Source: Mesorhizobium sp.
Lineage (GTDB): Bacteria; Pseudomonadota; Alphaproteobacteria; Rhizobiales; Rhizobiaceae
NCBI RefSeq assembly: GCF_016793485.1
Contig: NZ_JAEULZ010000035.1
Location: 1 to 61,491, forward strand
Direction of reading: 5' to 3'
DNA length: 61,491 nt
Of this stretch, positions 27,576 to 34,997 are shown in pieces; positions within the stretch are counted from its first letter, which is position 1, and each line of letters starts with the position of its first letter. A program made the translations under genes and the position numbers. Below the pieces are notes generated by a model. The model was not told the origin of the DNA. It made no database searches and was given only the letters and a program-made list of their open reading frames with translations.

Positions 27576-27769
27576 CCGGTGCCCGCGTCCTCTTTGGCGA
27601 TAGCCCTCTTCAGGTCGCGAGCGAGCGAGGCCCGGTCCACATCGTGTTCTCTCGCGGCATCGACGATGGTGTGAAACGGGGCGATGGGGCAGCCGACGCA
27701 CAGCAGACCATGATCGAGAACGACACGGATGGTGGCCGGCCATTCTCGCATGATTGCATCCATCGTCAT
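27572..27769 (-). CDS. DUF1858 small protein
   Basis: A 65-residue cytoplasmic protein of the DUF1858 (hybrid-cluster-protein-associated) type, with MTMDAIMREWPATIRVVLDH and the conserved CVGCPIAPFHT. Relatives occur as single genes or fused to DUF2249 in nitric oxide and nitrite stress regulons. The function is unknown; the CxxC could hold iron or a thiol switch. The start at 27769 matches the usual domain length and leaves room for the upstream box. An ATG at 27829 is in frame. It ends overlapping the NnrR-like gene, tail to tail. Confidence 0.8.
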   Translation of the reverse strand: MTMDAIMREWPATIRVVLDHGLLCVGCPIAPFHTIVDAAREHDVDRASLARDLKRAIAKEDAGTG

Positions 27770-27849
27770 CTCGTCGTGCAACCTCTTTCTCACGGCCGAT
27801 ATCCGCATCTGGAAAACGGCCATGTTCATCGCATTCCAGCAAACGATCG

Positions 27850-27863
27850 TTGTGCGGCAACAA
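27850..27863. promoter_or_regulatory. NnrR-type box upstream of the DUF1858 gene
   Basis: TTGTG-CGGC-AACAA lies about 80 bases upstream of the chosen start. It is a weaker version of the pattern seen at six other places. Confidence 0.5.
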
Positions 27864-27877
27864 ACTGAAAAGCGGTC

Positions 27878-28339
27878 TCATTCGAAAAGCCGGGACGCGC
27901 TTGCGCGCCTTGGCGGAAGCGGTGCGGGGAAGAAATCCTCGGGCGTCAGCGTGATGTCTGCCAGCGTATAGCGATCGAGCGTTTCATGGAAGGAGGCCAT
28001 AGCCTCGCCGAGCATGCCGGACAGCTTGCAGGAGTTCGTCAGGATGCACTGGTTACCCGTTGCAAAGCACTCGACCAGCGAGAAATCCGGCTCCGTCATT
28101 CGGATTACGTCGCCGATGCCGATAGCTTCCGGCTGGCGGCCGAGCATCAGGCCACCCGACCGGCCGCGGACGGCCTTGAGATATCCGCCACGCGTGAGCG
28201 TGTTGGCGACCTTGTTCAGATGCGTCTTCGACACCCCGAAGGCGCTCGCCGCCTCCTCGATCGTGATCAGGCGGTCACCCGCCGTGGCGGCATACATCAG
28301 CATGCGCAACGCGTAGTCGGAAAAGCTCGTCAGCCGCAT
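27878..28339 (-). CDS. nsrR: NsrR, nitric-oxide-sensing Rrf2 repressor
   Basis: Fe-S cluster repressor that falls off DNA when nitric oxide attacks its cluster. The 153-residue protein starts MRLTSFSDYALRMLMYAATA, with ASAFGVSKTHLNKVANTLTR for DNA binding and RGRSGGLMLGR for the wing. The three cluster cysteines are in VECFATGNQCILTNSCKLSG (C-x6-C-x5-C). It is the last gene of an operon that starts near 31320, and so probably represses itself through the site at 31367. Confidence 0.9.
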   Translation of the reverse strand: MRLTSFSDYALRMLMYAATAGDRLITIEEAASAFGVSKTHLNKVANTLTRGGYLKAVRGRSGGLMLGRQPEAIGIGDVIRMTEPDFSLVECFATGNQCILTNSCKLSGMLGEAMASFHETLDRYTLADITLTPEDFFPAPLPPRRASASRLFE

Positions 28340-28374
28340 AAGCCATCCCTTGCTTCATTCCCCGACGCCGGACG

Positions 28375-28839
28375 TCAGAGGCTTTCCTTGAGGATTGGCT
28401 TGATCGCGAGCGTGTCGTCACCACGGCTGAACGCGACCGCCAGACGGAAGGAATGCGCGATTCGCAGCGCGCGATCCATAAAGAGGACCGCAACATCTGC
28501 TGGGCAGAGCCTGTCAACTGTGGCGCCGAAAAGCGTCAGCCAGCGGCGGAAATGCTCTTCGTCAAGACCAGGCAGCGCCAGATGCGGCGGCAGCGGCCGG
28601 CCCTGGTACCGTCCCGTGCGCAGGAGCGTCGCCGACCAGAAATCGCACATCCTTGCAAGATGCCGCGGCCAGTCGTCGGGGCGGATCGCGCCGTTGAAGA
28701 TCGGCCCGAGCAGATCGTCGTTGCGGATCTCGGCATAGAACCCATGCACCACGTCGTGGATCATGCGTTCGTCCAGGATTTCTGGCAAAGGAACGCCATC
28801 GACCACGATCGTCGTCCTGCCGGCCGATTGTCCGCTCAT
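28375..28839 (-). CDS. Group III truncated hemoglobin
   Basis: Small heme protein of the truncated globin (2/2) fold, group III, likely to detoxify nitric oxide or other N-oxides. The 154 residues include MIHDVVHGFYAEIRNDDLLG, RMCDFWSATLLRTGRYQG and LPPHLALPGLDEEHFRRWLT. The H in LPPHLAL is the usual proximal-side candidate, and the FW pair is typical of group III. It overlaps the DUF59 gene by four bases and lies 35 bases ahead of nsrR. Confidence 0.88.
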   Translation of the reverse strand: MSGQSAGRTTIVVDGVPLPEILDERMIHDVVHGFYAEIRNDDLLGPIFNGAIRPDDWPRHLARMCDFWSATLLRTGRYQGRPLPPHLALPGLDEEHFRRWLTLFGATVDRLCPADVAVLFMDRALRIAHSFRLAVAFSRGDDTLAIKPILKESL

Positions 28840-29174
28840 CTGCCTGACGCCTTTCTCGCAAACCGCAAATGCGCGCTCGCATTTGAACTCATCATCTCAG
28901 GCGTCCATGGCGGATCATATGCCAGATCGACGTGGACGCGCTCTATCCCCTCGACGATCCCGGCGGCGGATACCACCGCGTCCCTGAGATAAAAAGCTGC
29001 GGGACACCCGGGCGTGGTGGTCGTCATCTCCACATGCGCAAGCCCGCCCTCGCGGACGGCCACCCTGTAGATCAGGCCGAGGTCGACGACGTTCTCGCCA
29101 AGCTCCGGGTCGATCACGATGCGCAGAGCCTGGCGAACCCTTTCCGCCAGTTCTTCCTGGGTCTTGTCGCTCAT
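28836..29174 (-). CDS. DUF59/MIP18-type Fe-S assembly factor
   Basis: A 112-residue protein of the SufT/PaaD family that helps Fe-S cluster delivery. It contains LRIVIDPELGENVVDLGLIY, VEMTTTTPGCPAAFYLRDAV and VHVDLAYDPPWTPEMMS. The Cys in TPGCP is the family's reactive residue. Located between DUF2249 and globin genes with four-base overlaps on both sides, it probably repairs or rebuilds Fe-S proteins damaged by nitric oxide. Confidence 0.88.
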   Translation of the reverse strand: MSDKTQEELAERVRQALRIVIDPELGENVVDLGLIYRVAVREGGLAHVEMTTTTPGCPAAFYLRDAVVSAAGIVEGIERVHVDLAYDPPWTPEMMSSNASAHLRFARKASGR

Positions 29175-29704
29175 CGCCGCCCTCCCCCTGCCGAGCCTGC
29201 GCGGATGACGATGCGATAGTGTCCTTCCGGCTCCAGGCTGCCGCGCCACCGGTGGCCCCTCGCCTTCAGTTCCTCGAACAGAAAGAGCGGCTCGCGCGGC
29301 AACAGCGCGCAAAGTGTCTCCCCGGCGGCAAGACCTTCGACACCGGCAAGCGCCTTCACCATGGGTTCGGGAGGATCGAGATCGCGGCAGTCGATCTCCC
29401 GGGTGGGTATCCGCCAATCGTCGCTCGCTCCCTGCCCGCTCTCGCCCGGCGGTTCCACACCCGGCCCCTTCTCGGCGACCGGCGTAAAAACGACTTCCCA
29501 ATCACCGCCGCCGATCTCACGAGAGACCGGTTCGAAACCGCGTGCGCCAAGCACCTGAAACAGGGGAATCGGCTTGAACGTCGCCAGCAGGCGCAGGCCC
29601 TGGCCGGGCGTCAGTTCCGCCACCGCCTGCATGATGGCGCTGAAGGGCTCCCCGCCGTCGCGCAGGATCGGCCTCACGTCGAGTTCGCGGTGGGGAATGG
29701 TCAT
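29171..29704 (-). CDS. Tandem DUF2249 protein
   Basis: A 177-residue cytoplasmic protein with two DUF2249 repeats. The first, residues 3-75, reads RELDVRPILRDGGEPFSAIM, GLRLLATFKPIPLFQVLGAR and GGGDWEVVFTP. The second, residues 100-165, reads EIDCRDLDPPEPMVKALAGV and LPREPLFLFEELKARGHRW. DUF2249 has the TusA-like (sulfur carrier) fold and is common in nitrogen-oxide regulons; its role is not established. Single-domain relatives are at 37 and 43 kb. Confidence 0.85.
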   Translation of the reverse strand: MTIPHRELDVRPILRDGGEPFSAIMQAVAELTPGQGLRLLATFKPIPLFQVLGARGFEPVSREIGGGDWEVVFTPVAEKGPGVEPPGESGQGASDDWRIPTREIDCRDLDPPEPMVKALAGVEGLAAGETLCALLPREPLFLFEELKARGHRWRGSLEPEGHYRIVIRAGSAGGGRR

Positions 29705-29725
29705 GGAAACCTCCGGGCAACTTGA

Positions 29726-31081
29726 TCAATGATTGCGGCTTGCAGGCAGGAACAGACGGGGCGGCGTGGCGCCATCCGGAAAACGATCCGCTGCGGCAAC
29801 GTTGAAGAGCCTGCGCGCCAGCACCAGTTCGATGACGATCGCGACCGTTGCGAGCAGCGTCACAACCGCCGTCGCGCGGAACAGATTTGGCGCACCCGCC
29901 AGCAATACAACCGTCCCGCCGAGGACGCCCGCGAAGTAGAGCACGAACCACGGTCCGTCGCGTCTTTCCACCATCAGGTCCTGCACGCGCGGCGTGGGCT
30001 TGCGGCCCATAACGGGCCCGTAGCATTCGAGCCAGGTCAGAAACGGTACGATCTTGTAGAGCTGCGACAGCCCCAGTCCTGTCAGCCAGCCGAACGCAAC
30101 GAGATAAACGAGCGCGCCCGCATGAATGGCGAGCGTGCCAGTCGCAAGCAGGCCAAGAAGAAGCGCAGCCGACAGGTAGAGGGCGGCAAAGGCCCCGAGT
30201 GCCGATTTGCTGTTCAGTTCGATGTTTCGCCGCCTTCGGTTGTGATAGAAGGAGGTAAGATCGACGCCGTAGAATGCGAGCGCAGCCAAAGCGGACAATC
30301 CCGCGACGATGCTTGCAATCCTGCCGGTGCCACCCAGGACGAATTCCGCCGGCGCCCCGATGACCACCGACAGTAGCGCGATGCTGCCGCTCCAGAAGAC
30401 CACCTTGTTGGTTGTTCGCTGCGATTCGGGAGCGAGCATGAACATCGGCAGCAGTCGGTAGCTCACGCCAATCGCCGTGAAGGTAAGCCATCCGCCGAAG
30501 CCGGCAGCGGCGTGAACAGGAAGAACCTGGGTCCGAAAATCGATCATCGCCGCGTCGGAGATCAGACCGGAGAGGATGTGCGCGAAAAATGTGCCGAGTA
30601 GGAACGTGGCGGCCAGGCAGGTGAGACCCATGGCAACGAAGCGCGCCGGCAACGGCAATGGTCGCGCCTGCCAGAGCGTGCGGCCCAGCGTCCAGAGAAT
30701 CAGTCCAAAACCGATAGGAAGCAGATAGCCGCCGATCAGCAGGAAGGGGATATTGGTGTCGAGCGTCCCTGTGAGTTGGAGGAACCCCGCCAACAAGGTG
30801 GTGAGGCCCGCAAGCAGACACAGCAGCGCTGGTAGAACCAGGGTCTCGTCGCGGAGAGGCTGTGCGACCAGCACCGGAACGAACTGCAGCAAAGCTCCAC
30901 ACATCAGCAGGCTGAGCCACCCGATCGTCACCGTGTGGACGAGCAACAACGTCTCCGGTGCCTCCGCCGGCATCGTCGGAAAGCCATACCCGGCAACCAT
31001 GAGGCATTCAGCCGCTATCAGGAATACCACCGCGCCAGAGAAGAAGGCCATCGTCCAACGCGACAGGCTCGAACCGATCAT
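29726..31081 (-). CDS. Heme-copper-oxidase-like membrane protein of the NsrR operon
   Basis: A 451-residue protein with about 12 membrane helices. Histidines in helices, LLVHTVTIGWLSLLMCGALL, VLPVHAAAGFGGWLTFTAIG and AIHAGALVYLVAFGW, resemble distant relatives of oxidase or NO reductase subunit I, but the usual copper-site HPEVY-like motif is absent. It may be a heme protein that binds or scavenges nitric oxide, as NnrS does. The start at MIGSSL has GGAGG nearby and overlaps the preceding small gene by four bases. Confidence 0.7.
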   Translation of the reverse strand: MIGSSLSRWTMAFFSGAVVFLIAAECLMVAGYGFPTMPAEAPETLLLVHTVTIGWLSLLMCGALLQFVPVLVAQPLRDETLVLPALLCLLAGLTTLLAGFLQLTGTLDTNIPFLLIGGYLLPIGFGLILWTLGRTLWQARPLPLPARFVAMGLTCLAATFLLGTFFAHILSGLISDAAMIDFRTQVLPVHAAAGFGGWLTFTAIGVSYRLLPMFMLAPESQRTTNKVVFWSGSIALLSVVIGAPAEFVLGGTGRIASIVAGLSALAALAFYGVDLTSFYHNRRRRNIELNSKSALGAFAALYLSAALLLGLLATGTLAIHAGALVYLVAFGWLTGLGLSQLYKIVPFLTWLECYGPVMGRKPTPRVQDLMVERRDGPWFVLYFAGVLGGTVVLLAGAPNLFRATAVVTLLATVAIVIELVLARRLFNVAAADRFPDGATPPRLFLPASRNH

Positions 31082-31320
31082 CGCCGACCTCCGGTAAGGC
31101 CGGATCTCTCGTCGGAGGCTTCCTGCCCCCACCGCGTGGCGTCACGGCAGAGGCCGTCGCAAAGCCACAGAAGCTCGCCGCCCGGAGGGCCAAGACTATT
31201 GCTGCCGCTCAGTTCGACGAGCAAAGCGAGCCGGTCTGCCTGAGCATGGAAATCGGGCCGGCGTCCTCTGCTTTCGAGCGCCCCTGCCGAACCTCGTGAA
31301 TGTGTTCTTGAGAAAGACAT
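31078..31320 (-). CDS. Small unknown protein, first gene of the NsrR operon
   Basis: An 80-residue open frame whose stop overlaps the next gene's start (ATGA). It begins about 50 bases downstream of an NsrR-like site. The readable part (DFHAQADRLALLVELSGSNS) resembles no family I know, and the N-terminus is Ser/Arg-rich. The coupling and position support it being translated. It could also be only a leader. Confidence 0.45.
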   Translation of the reverse strand: MSFSRTHSRGSAGALESRGRRPDFHAQADRLALLVELSGSNSLGPPGGELLWLCDGLCRDATRWGQEASDERSGLTGGRR

Positions 31321-31366
31321 CCGGTTGATTTCACACTTGTTTCTGATTTTTCAGCATTCTTGGCAA

Positions 31367-31389
31367 AAGATATATTGTCAATATATGTT
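31367..31389. promoter_or_regulatory. NsrR-like operator
   Basis: AAGATATATT-GTC-AATATATGTT is an AT-rich inverted repeat with the AAGAT/ATNTT ends of known NsrR sites (one mismatch between arms). It lies about 50 bases upstream of the first gene of the operon that ends in nsrR, as expected for autorepression lifted by nitric oxide. Confidence 0.65.
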
Positions 31390-31529
31390 TTCCGAGCAGC
31401 GCTACGCCCGCCGAAAACCACAGGCCGTGCAGCCTCATGAACCCCGCCACTTTCCAGTTCAGATTCAAGATGTTGTGCCCCTCTGGTTGAACCAGGCCTC
31501 ATCGCAGGCCCATCGGGACAAACGCGATC

Positions 31530-31551
31530 TTCTTTGCGCTAGCGCAAAGAA
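31530..31551. promoter_or_regulatory. Perfect 22-base palindrome, NnrR-type box
   Basis: The core TTGCG-CTAG-CGCAA (31534-31547) is the most symmetric of the NnrR-type boxes, and the symmetry extends to TTCTTTGCG on the left arm. It lies about 170 bases upstream of ftrA and 210 upstream of the minus-strand operon. Which promoter it serves is not clear. No gene is seen in the rest of 31390-31716. Confidence 0.65.
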
Positions 31552-31716
31552 CACTCCGGTTTGACGGATAAGTTGACCTCGTAAGTCATGATTTTAGCCA
31601 CCTTCAGGCGGGCACTCCCTCCGTTCGGATGGGTCGTCCACGATGATCGGTAGCGAAACATCCGAGACCCGCACCGAAAGCATCGCGAGGTCCGATTGCC
31701 AGACTCAGGAGCCGAC

Positions 31717-32262
31717 ATGAACCGCCTATCTATTCCGTTCCTATCAACCCTAGCCTTGCACGCGGGAATCTCCGGGGCGTCTGCGCTGGAATATCCCATC
31801 GGCGAGCCCCGACTGATGAACGGCATGGAGATAGCCGCCGTCTACCTGCAGCCCACCGAGATGGAGCCCGCGAACATCATGAGGCCTGCAGCGGATTCGG
31901 ACATCCATCTGGAGGCCGACATTCGTGCCACGCGGGACAATGTCAACGGATTCGCCGAAGGCGACTGGATCCCCAATCTGACTATCGAATACACGCTGAC
32001 CAAACTCGACGACAACGGGCAGACAGGTGGCGTATTCATGCCGATGGTCGCCAGTGACGGCCCCCATTACGGCGACAATGTAAAACTGATGGGCGCCGGA
32101 AAGTACCGGGTCGTCTACAAGATCGCGTCGGTGGCGCCCGGCACCGCATCATATCTAGGCCGGCACGTCGACAAGGAGACGGGCGTAGGCGCATGGCCCG
32201 AGACCTTCACGGTCGAATACGAGTTCACCTATGCCGGCACCGGCAAGAAGGGCGCCTACTAA
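31717..32262 (+). CDS. ftrA: Periplasmic iron-binding protein, P19/FtrA type
   Basis: A 181-residue secreted protein of the P19 (iron/copper-binding) family that presents ferrous iron to the FTR1 permease. A signal peptide (LSIPFLSTLALHAGISGASA) is followed by LEYPIGEPRLMNGMEIAAVY, METEMEP-like metal residues (QPTEMEPANIM), DSDIHLEADI and GPHYGDNVKLMGAGKYRVVY. His and Met in these stretches are the P19 copper/iron ligands. It heads ftrABCD, known from Brucella and Bordetella. Confidence 0.9.
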   Translation: MNRLSIPFLSTLALHAGISGASALEYPIGEPRLMNGMEIAAVYLQPTEMEPANIMRPAADSDIHLEADIRATRDNVNGFAEGDWIPNLTIEYTLTKLDDNGQTGGVFMPMVASDGPHYGDNVKLMGAGKYRVVYKIASVAPGTASYLGRHVDKETGVGAWPETFTVEYEFTYAGTGKKGAY

Positions 32263-32355
32263 CCCAAATCAGCTGCACCGCACCGCGATGCATGCGCTTC
32301 ACCTGCTGCGCTCGCATGGCGTGGTGGCTCAGCAACCTGCGTTGGAAAGTGTGAG

Positions 32356-32715
32356 ATGCCTGTTTTCGCACGCTTAAAAGCGATCGCCGCCGGCGCAGCC
32401 CTTTTATCGATGTCCGTCGCGGCAGGTGCCGAGGACCATCCGGTCTTTGTTATCGAGTTCAGGGACGGCGTCATCTCGCCTCCGGCGATCGAGGTTCCCG
32501 CCGGTACGCGCTTCAAGCTCGAACTTCGCAACACTGGCCTCAGCCCCGTCGAATTCGATAGCCTCGAACTGCGCAAGGAAAAGGTACTAGGCCCGGGCGT
32601 CACCTCCTTCATCGTCATCCGCAGCCTCGATCCCGGGGAATACCGCTTCTTCGACGACTTCCATCTCGATATGCCGCCCGCCATCCTGATCGCCAGGGAG
32701 CCTGTATCTCCATGA
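32356..32715 (+). CDS. ftrB: Cupredoxin-like protein FtrB
   Basis: A 119-residue periplasmic cupredoxin fold protein, thought to oxidise ferrous iron for the permease. Signal peptide KAIAAGAALLSMSVAAGAE, then FVIEFRDGVISPPAIEVPAG, FKLELRNTGLSPVEFDSLEL and PGEYRFFDDFHLDM. The classic Cys ligand is missing, as in FtrB/EfeO-type cupredoxins, leaving Glu, His and Met as possible ligands. Overlaps ftrC by four bases. Confidence 0.87.
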   Translation: MPVFARLKAIAAGAALLSMSVAAGAEDHPVFVIEFRDGVISPPAIEVPAGTRFKLELRNTGLSPVEFDSLELRKEKVLGPGVTSFIVIRSLDPGEYRFFDDFHLDMPPAILIAREPVSP

Positions 32716-33563
32716 CCGGCCTTCATGGACAAGTGGCCTTCGTCATCTGGCGCGAGAGCATGGAAGCGCTGCTCGTCGTCGGCATCCTCCACGCGTGGCT
32801 GACACATAATGCCGGGTCGAAGGCGATCGCAACCGGCAGGCGCTTCCTGTGGGGCGGCGTCGTTGCCGGTCTGGCAGCAGCCTTGCTTCTGGCTGTCGTC
32901 ATTGTGTCCTTTGCGAGCCTGCTGGAGGGCGATCGCGAGGACTATTTCCAGATTGCCATGGCCGGGTTCAGCGCGCTGCTCATCCTGCAGATGATTGTGT
33001 GGATGCGCCATCATGGCAGCGGCCTCAAGCGAGACCTCGAACGAGGAGCCCAACAGGCGGTGACCGGCGCCAACTGGTGGAGCCTCTTTCTCTTGGCGAT
33101 GATCGCTGTCGCGCGAGAGGGCAGCGAGACGGTTGTCTTTCTTTACGGCATCCTCGCATCCGCGGGCGAAACGGCGCTCGCCGGCAATGTCGGGGCGGTC
33201 GCAGCCGGCTTCGCGCTGGCCGGCGCGCCCTATTGGCTGCTTCAGGCGGGCGCCAGGCGCTTTCCCTGGGGCGTCTTCTTCAGAGTCACCGAGATCCTTC
33301 TGCTGGCGCTGGCCGCGTCGCTGGTCATGACCGCACTCGATCGCGCGATCGGACTCGACCTCGTCTCCCCGCTTGGCGGACCCTTGTGGGATACGTCATG
33401 GCTGCTCGACGACAGCGGTCCGCTCGGCGGCTTCGTCGCCGCGGTGACCGGCTATCGATCCCGGCCCGATCTGATGTCGGCGCTCGTCTACGCTTCATTC
33501 TGGATCGTCGCGGTCGCGCTGCTGCGAATGCGGTTGCCGCATGCTTCGCCCCGGCCATCATGA
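32712..33563 (+). CDS. ftrC: FTR1-family iron permease FtrC
   Basis: A 283-residue inner-membrane permease with seven helices. The two iron-passage motifs of the form REXXE are both present: RESME (about residue 14) in the first helix and REGSE (about residue 137) in the fourth. It imports iron coupled to oxidation in the FtrABCD system. Overlaps both neighbours by four bases, so the four genes are one translational unit. Confidence 0.93.
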   Translation: MTGLHGQVAFVIWRESMEALLVVGILHAWLTHNAGSKAIATGRRFLWGGVVAGLAAALLLAVVIVSFASLLEGDREDYFQIAMAGFSALLILQMIVWMRHHGSGLKRDLERGAQQAVTGANWWSLFLLAMIAVAREGSETVVFLYGILASAGETALAGNVGAVAAGFALAGAPYWLLQAGARRFPWGVFFRVTEILLLALAASLVMTALDRAIGLDLVSPLGGPLWDTSWLLDDSGPLGGFVAAVTGYRSRPDLMSALVYASFWIVAVALLRMRLPHASPRPS

Positions 33564-34975
33564 CCATACGGAACACCCTGCCCGTTCGAGCCTTGTCCGC
33601 GCCCGAAAGCGACATATGGCAAAGCATCGGCGACTGGCTCCTGCGTCACCAGTCGGCAATCCGGCGCGTGCAGTGGTCGGTGGTCTCGATCTATGCCGTT
33701 CTGCTGGTCGTCCCACCCTTTCTGCCGCTTCCCGACAGCACCGCCTACATATGGAACAATTTCACCCGTTTCGCCCAGTTCGTCTTCTGGGGCGTCTGGT
33801 GGCCGTTCGTGCTTCTGAGTACGGCGTTGGTCGGACGGGTCTGGTGTGGGGTCCTGTGTCCCGAGGGCGCGATAAGCGAATTCGTCAGCAGCCACGGACG
33901 CGGGAGAGCAATCCCTCGCTGGCTGACATGGTCCGGCTGGCCGACCGTCGCGTTCGGCTCCACCACGCTCTACGGACAGATGATCAGCGTCTACCAGTAT
34001 CCGCGCCCGGCCCTGCTGATCCTTGGCGGTTCGACCCTTGTAGCTGCCGCGGTCGGTTATCTCTACGGGCGCAACAAGCGCGTCTGGTGTCGATATCTCT
34101 GTCCGGTCAGCGGCGTCTTCGGCCTGCTTGCAAAGCTGGCGCCCCTGCATTTCCGCACCGACCCGTTCCTCTGGCAACAGTCGCAGATGTCGAAGATCAA
34201 ACCGGGGCCGGTGAACTGCGCGCCTCTCGTGCAACTGCGGACCATGCGCGGCGCCAGCGACTGCCACATGTGCGGGCGCTGCAGCGGCTTTCGCGGCGCG
34301 ATCCGCCTGGCCCGGCGCTCGCCCAGCCATGAGATCGTCCATGTCGCCGGAAAGACTCCCCGGCCTTGGGAAACGGTGCTGATCACCTTCGGGCTGATGG
34401 GGGTCGCCGTGGGCGCGTTCCACTGGTCCGCAAGTCCCTGGCTCGTCGCGATCAAGCAGATAGCTGCGGAACGGCTTGTCGGGATTGGCGAGACCTGGCC
34501 GCTCGAAACGTCCGCGCCGTGGTGGCTGTTGACCAACTACCCGGAGCGCAACGATGTCCTGACGCTGCTCGACGGGACGGTTCTCGTCGCCTACATCCTG
34601 GCGACCGCCCTCGCCTGCGGCTCCGCGGTAACACTCATGATAGCCATTGCCGCGCGCAGCCTCGGCCCTTGGAAGACCGCGCGCTTCCATCATTTGGCGC
34701 AGACACTTATTCCGCTGGCCGGCGCCGGCGTCTTCCTCGGCCTCTCCGCCCTCACCGTCAGTCAGCTTCGCTCCGACGGGTTCGCTTTGCCGTTCATCGA
34801 CGCGATGCGTTCCTCTTTTCTCGCGCTCGCATCGATCTGGTCGGGAATCCTCTGCTGGCATGTCAGCGGCATCTACACACGTGCAACAACCCGGCGCGCA
34901 CTGGCGGTGCTGGCCGTGTCTGTGGGGATGAGCGTCGTCAATTCAGGCTGGCTCCTTCTTTTCTGGATCTGGTAG
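33560..34975 (+). CDS. ftrD: Membrane polyferredoxin FtrD
   Basis: A 471-residue membrane protein with about six helices and cytoplasmic Fe-S motifs: CGVLCPEGAISEF, WCRYLCPVSGVFG and CHMCGRCSGFRGA. It resembles NosR/CcoG-type electron-transfer proteins and should accept electrons released when FtrB oxidises iron. The start at MTIRN was chosen over a long upstream open frame that overlaps ftrC almost completely and has no family match. Confidence 0.88.
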   Translation: MTIRNTLPVRALSAPESDIWQSIGDWLLRHQSAIRRVQWSVVSIYAVLLVVPPFLPLPDSTAYIWNNFTRFAQFVFWGVWWPFVLLSTALVGRVWCGVLCPEGAISEFVSSHGRGRAIPRWLTWSGWPTVAFGSTTLYGQMISVYQYPRPALLILGGSTLVAAAVGYLYGRNKRVWCRYLCPVSGVFGLLAKLAPLHFRTDPFLWQQSQMSKIKPGPVNCAPLVQLRTMRGASDCHMCGRCSGFRGAIRLARRSPSHEIVHVAGKTPRPWETVLITFGLMGVAVGAFHWSASPWLVAIKQIAAERLVGIGETWPLETSAPWWLLTNYPERNDVLTLLDGTVLVAYILATALACGSAVTLMIAIAARSLGPWKTARFHHLAQTLIPLAGAGVFLGLSALTVSQLRSDGFALPFIDAMRSSFLALASIWSGILCWHVSGIYTRATTRRALAVLAVSVGMSVVNSGWLLLFWIW

Positions 34976-34997
34976 CAACACGCGGCCCCTCCCGCGA

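Noticed and set aside
31696-31716. Earlier start for ftrA
   Set aside because: The signal peptide begins at MNRLS and the upstream seven codons add nothing.
32849-33559. Long N-terminal extension of ftrD in an open frame
   Set aside because: It overlaps ftrC entirely and its translation is Arg-rich with no family match. ATG 33560 couples to ftrC.
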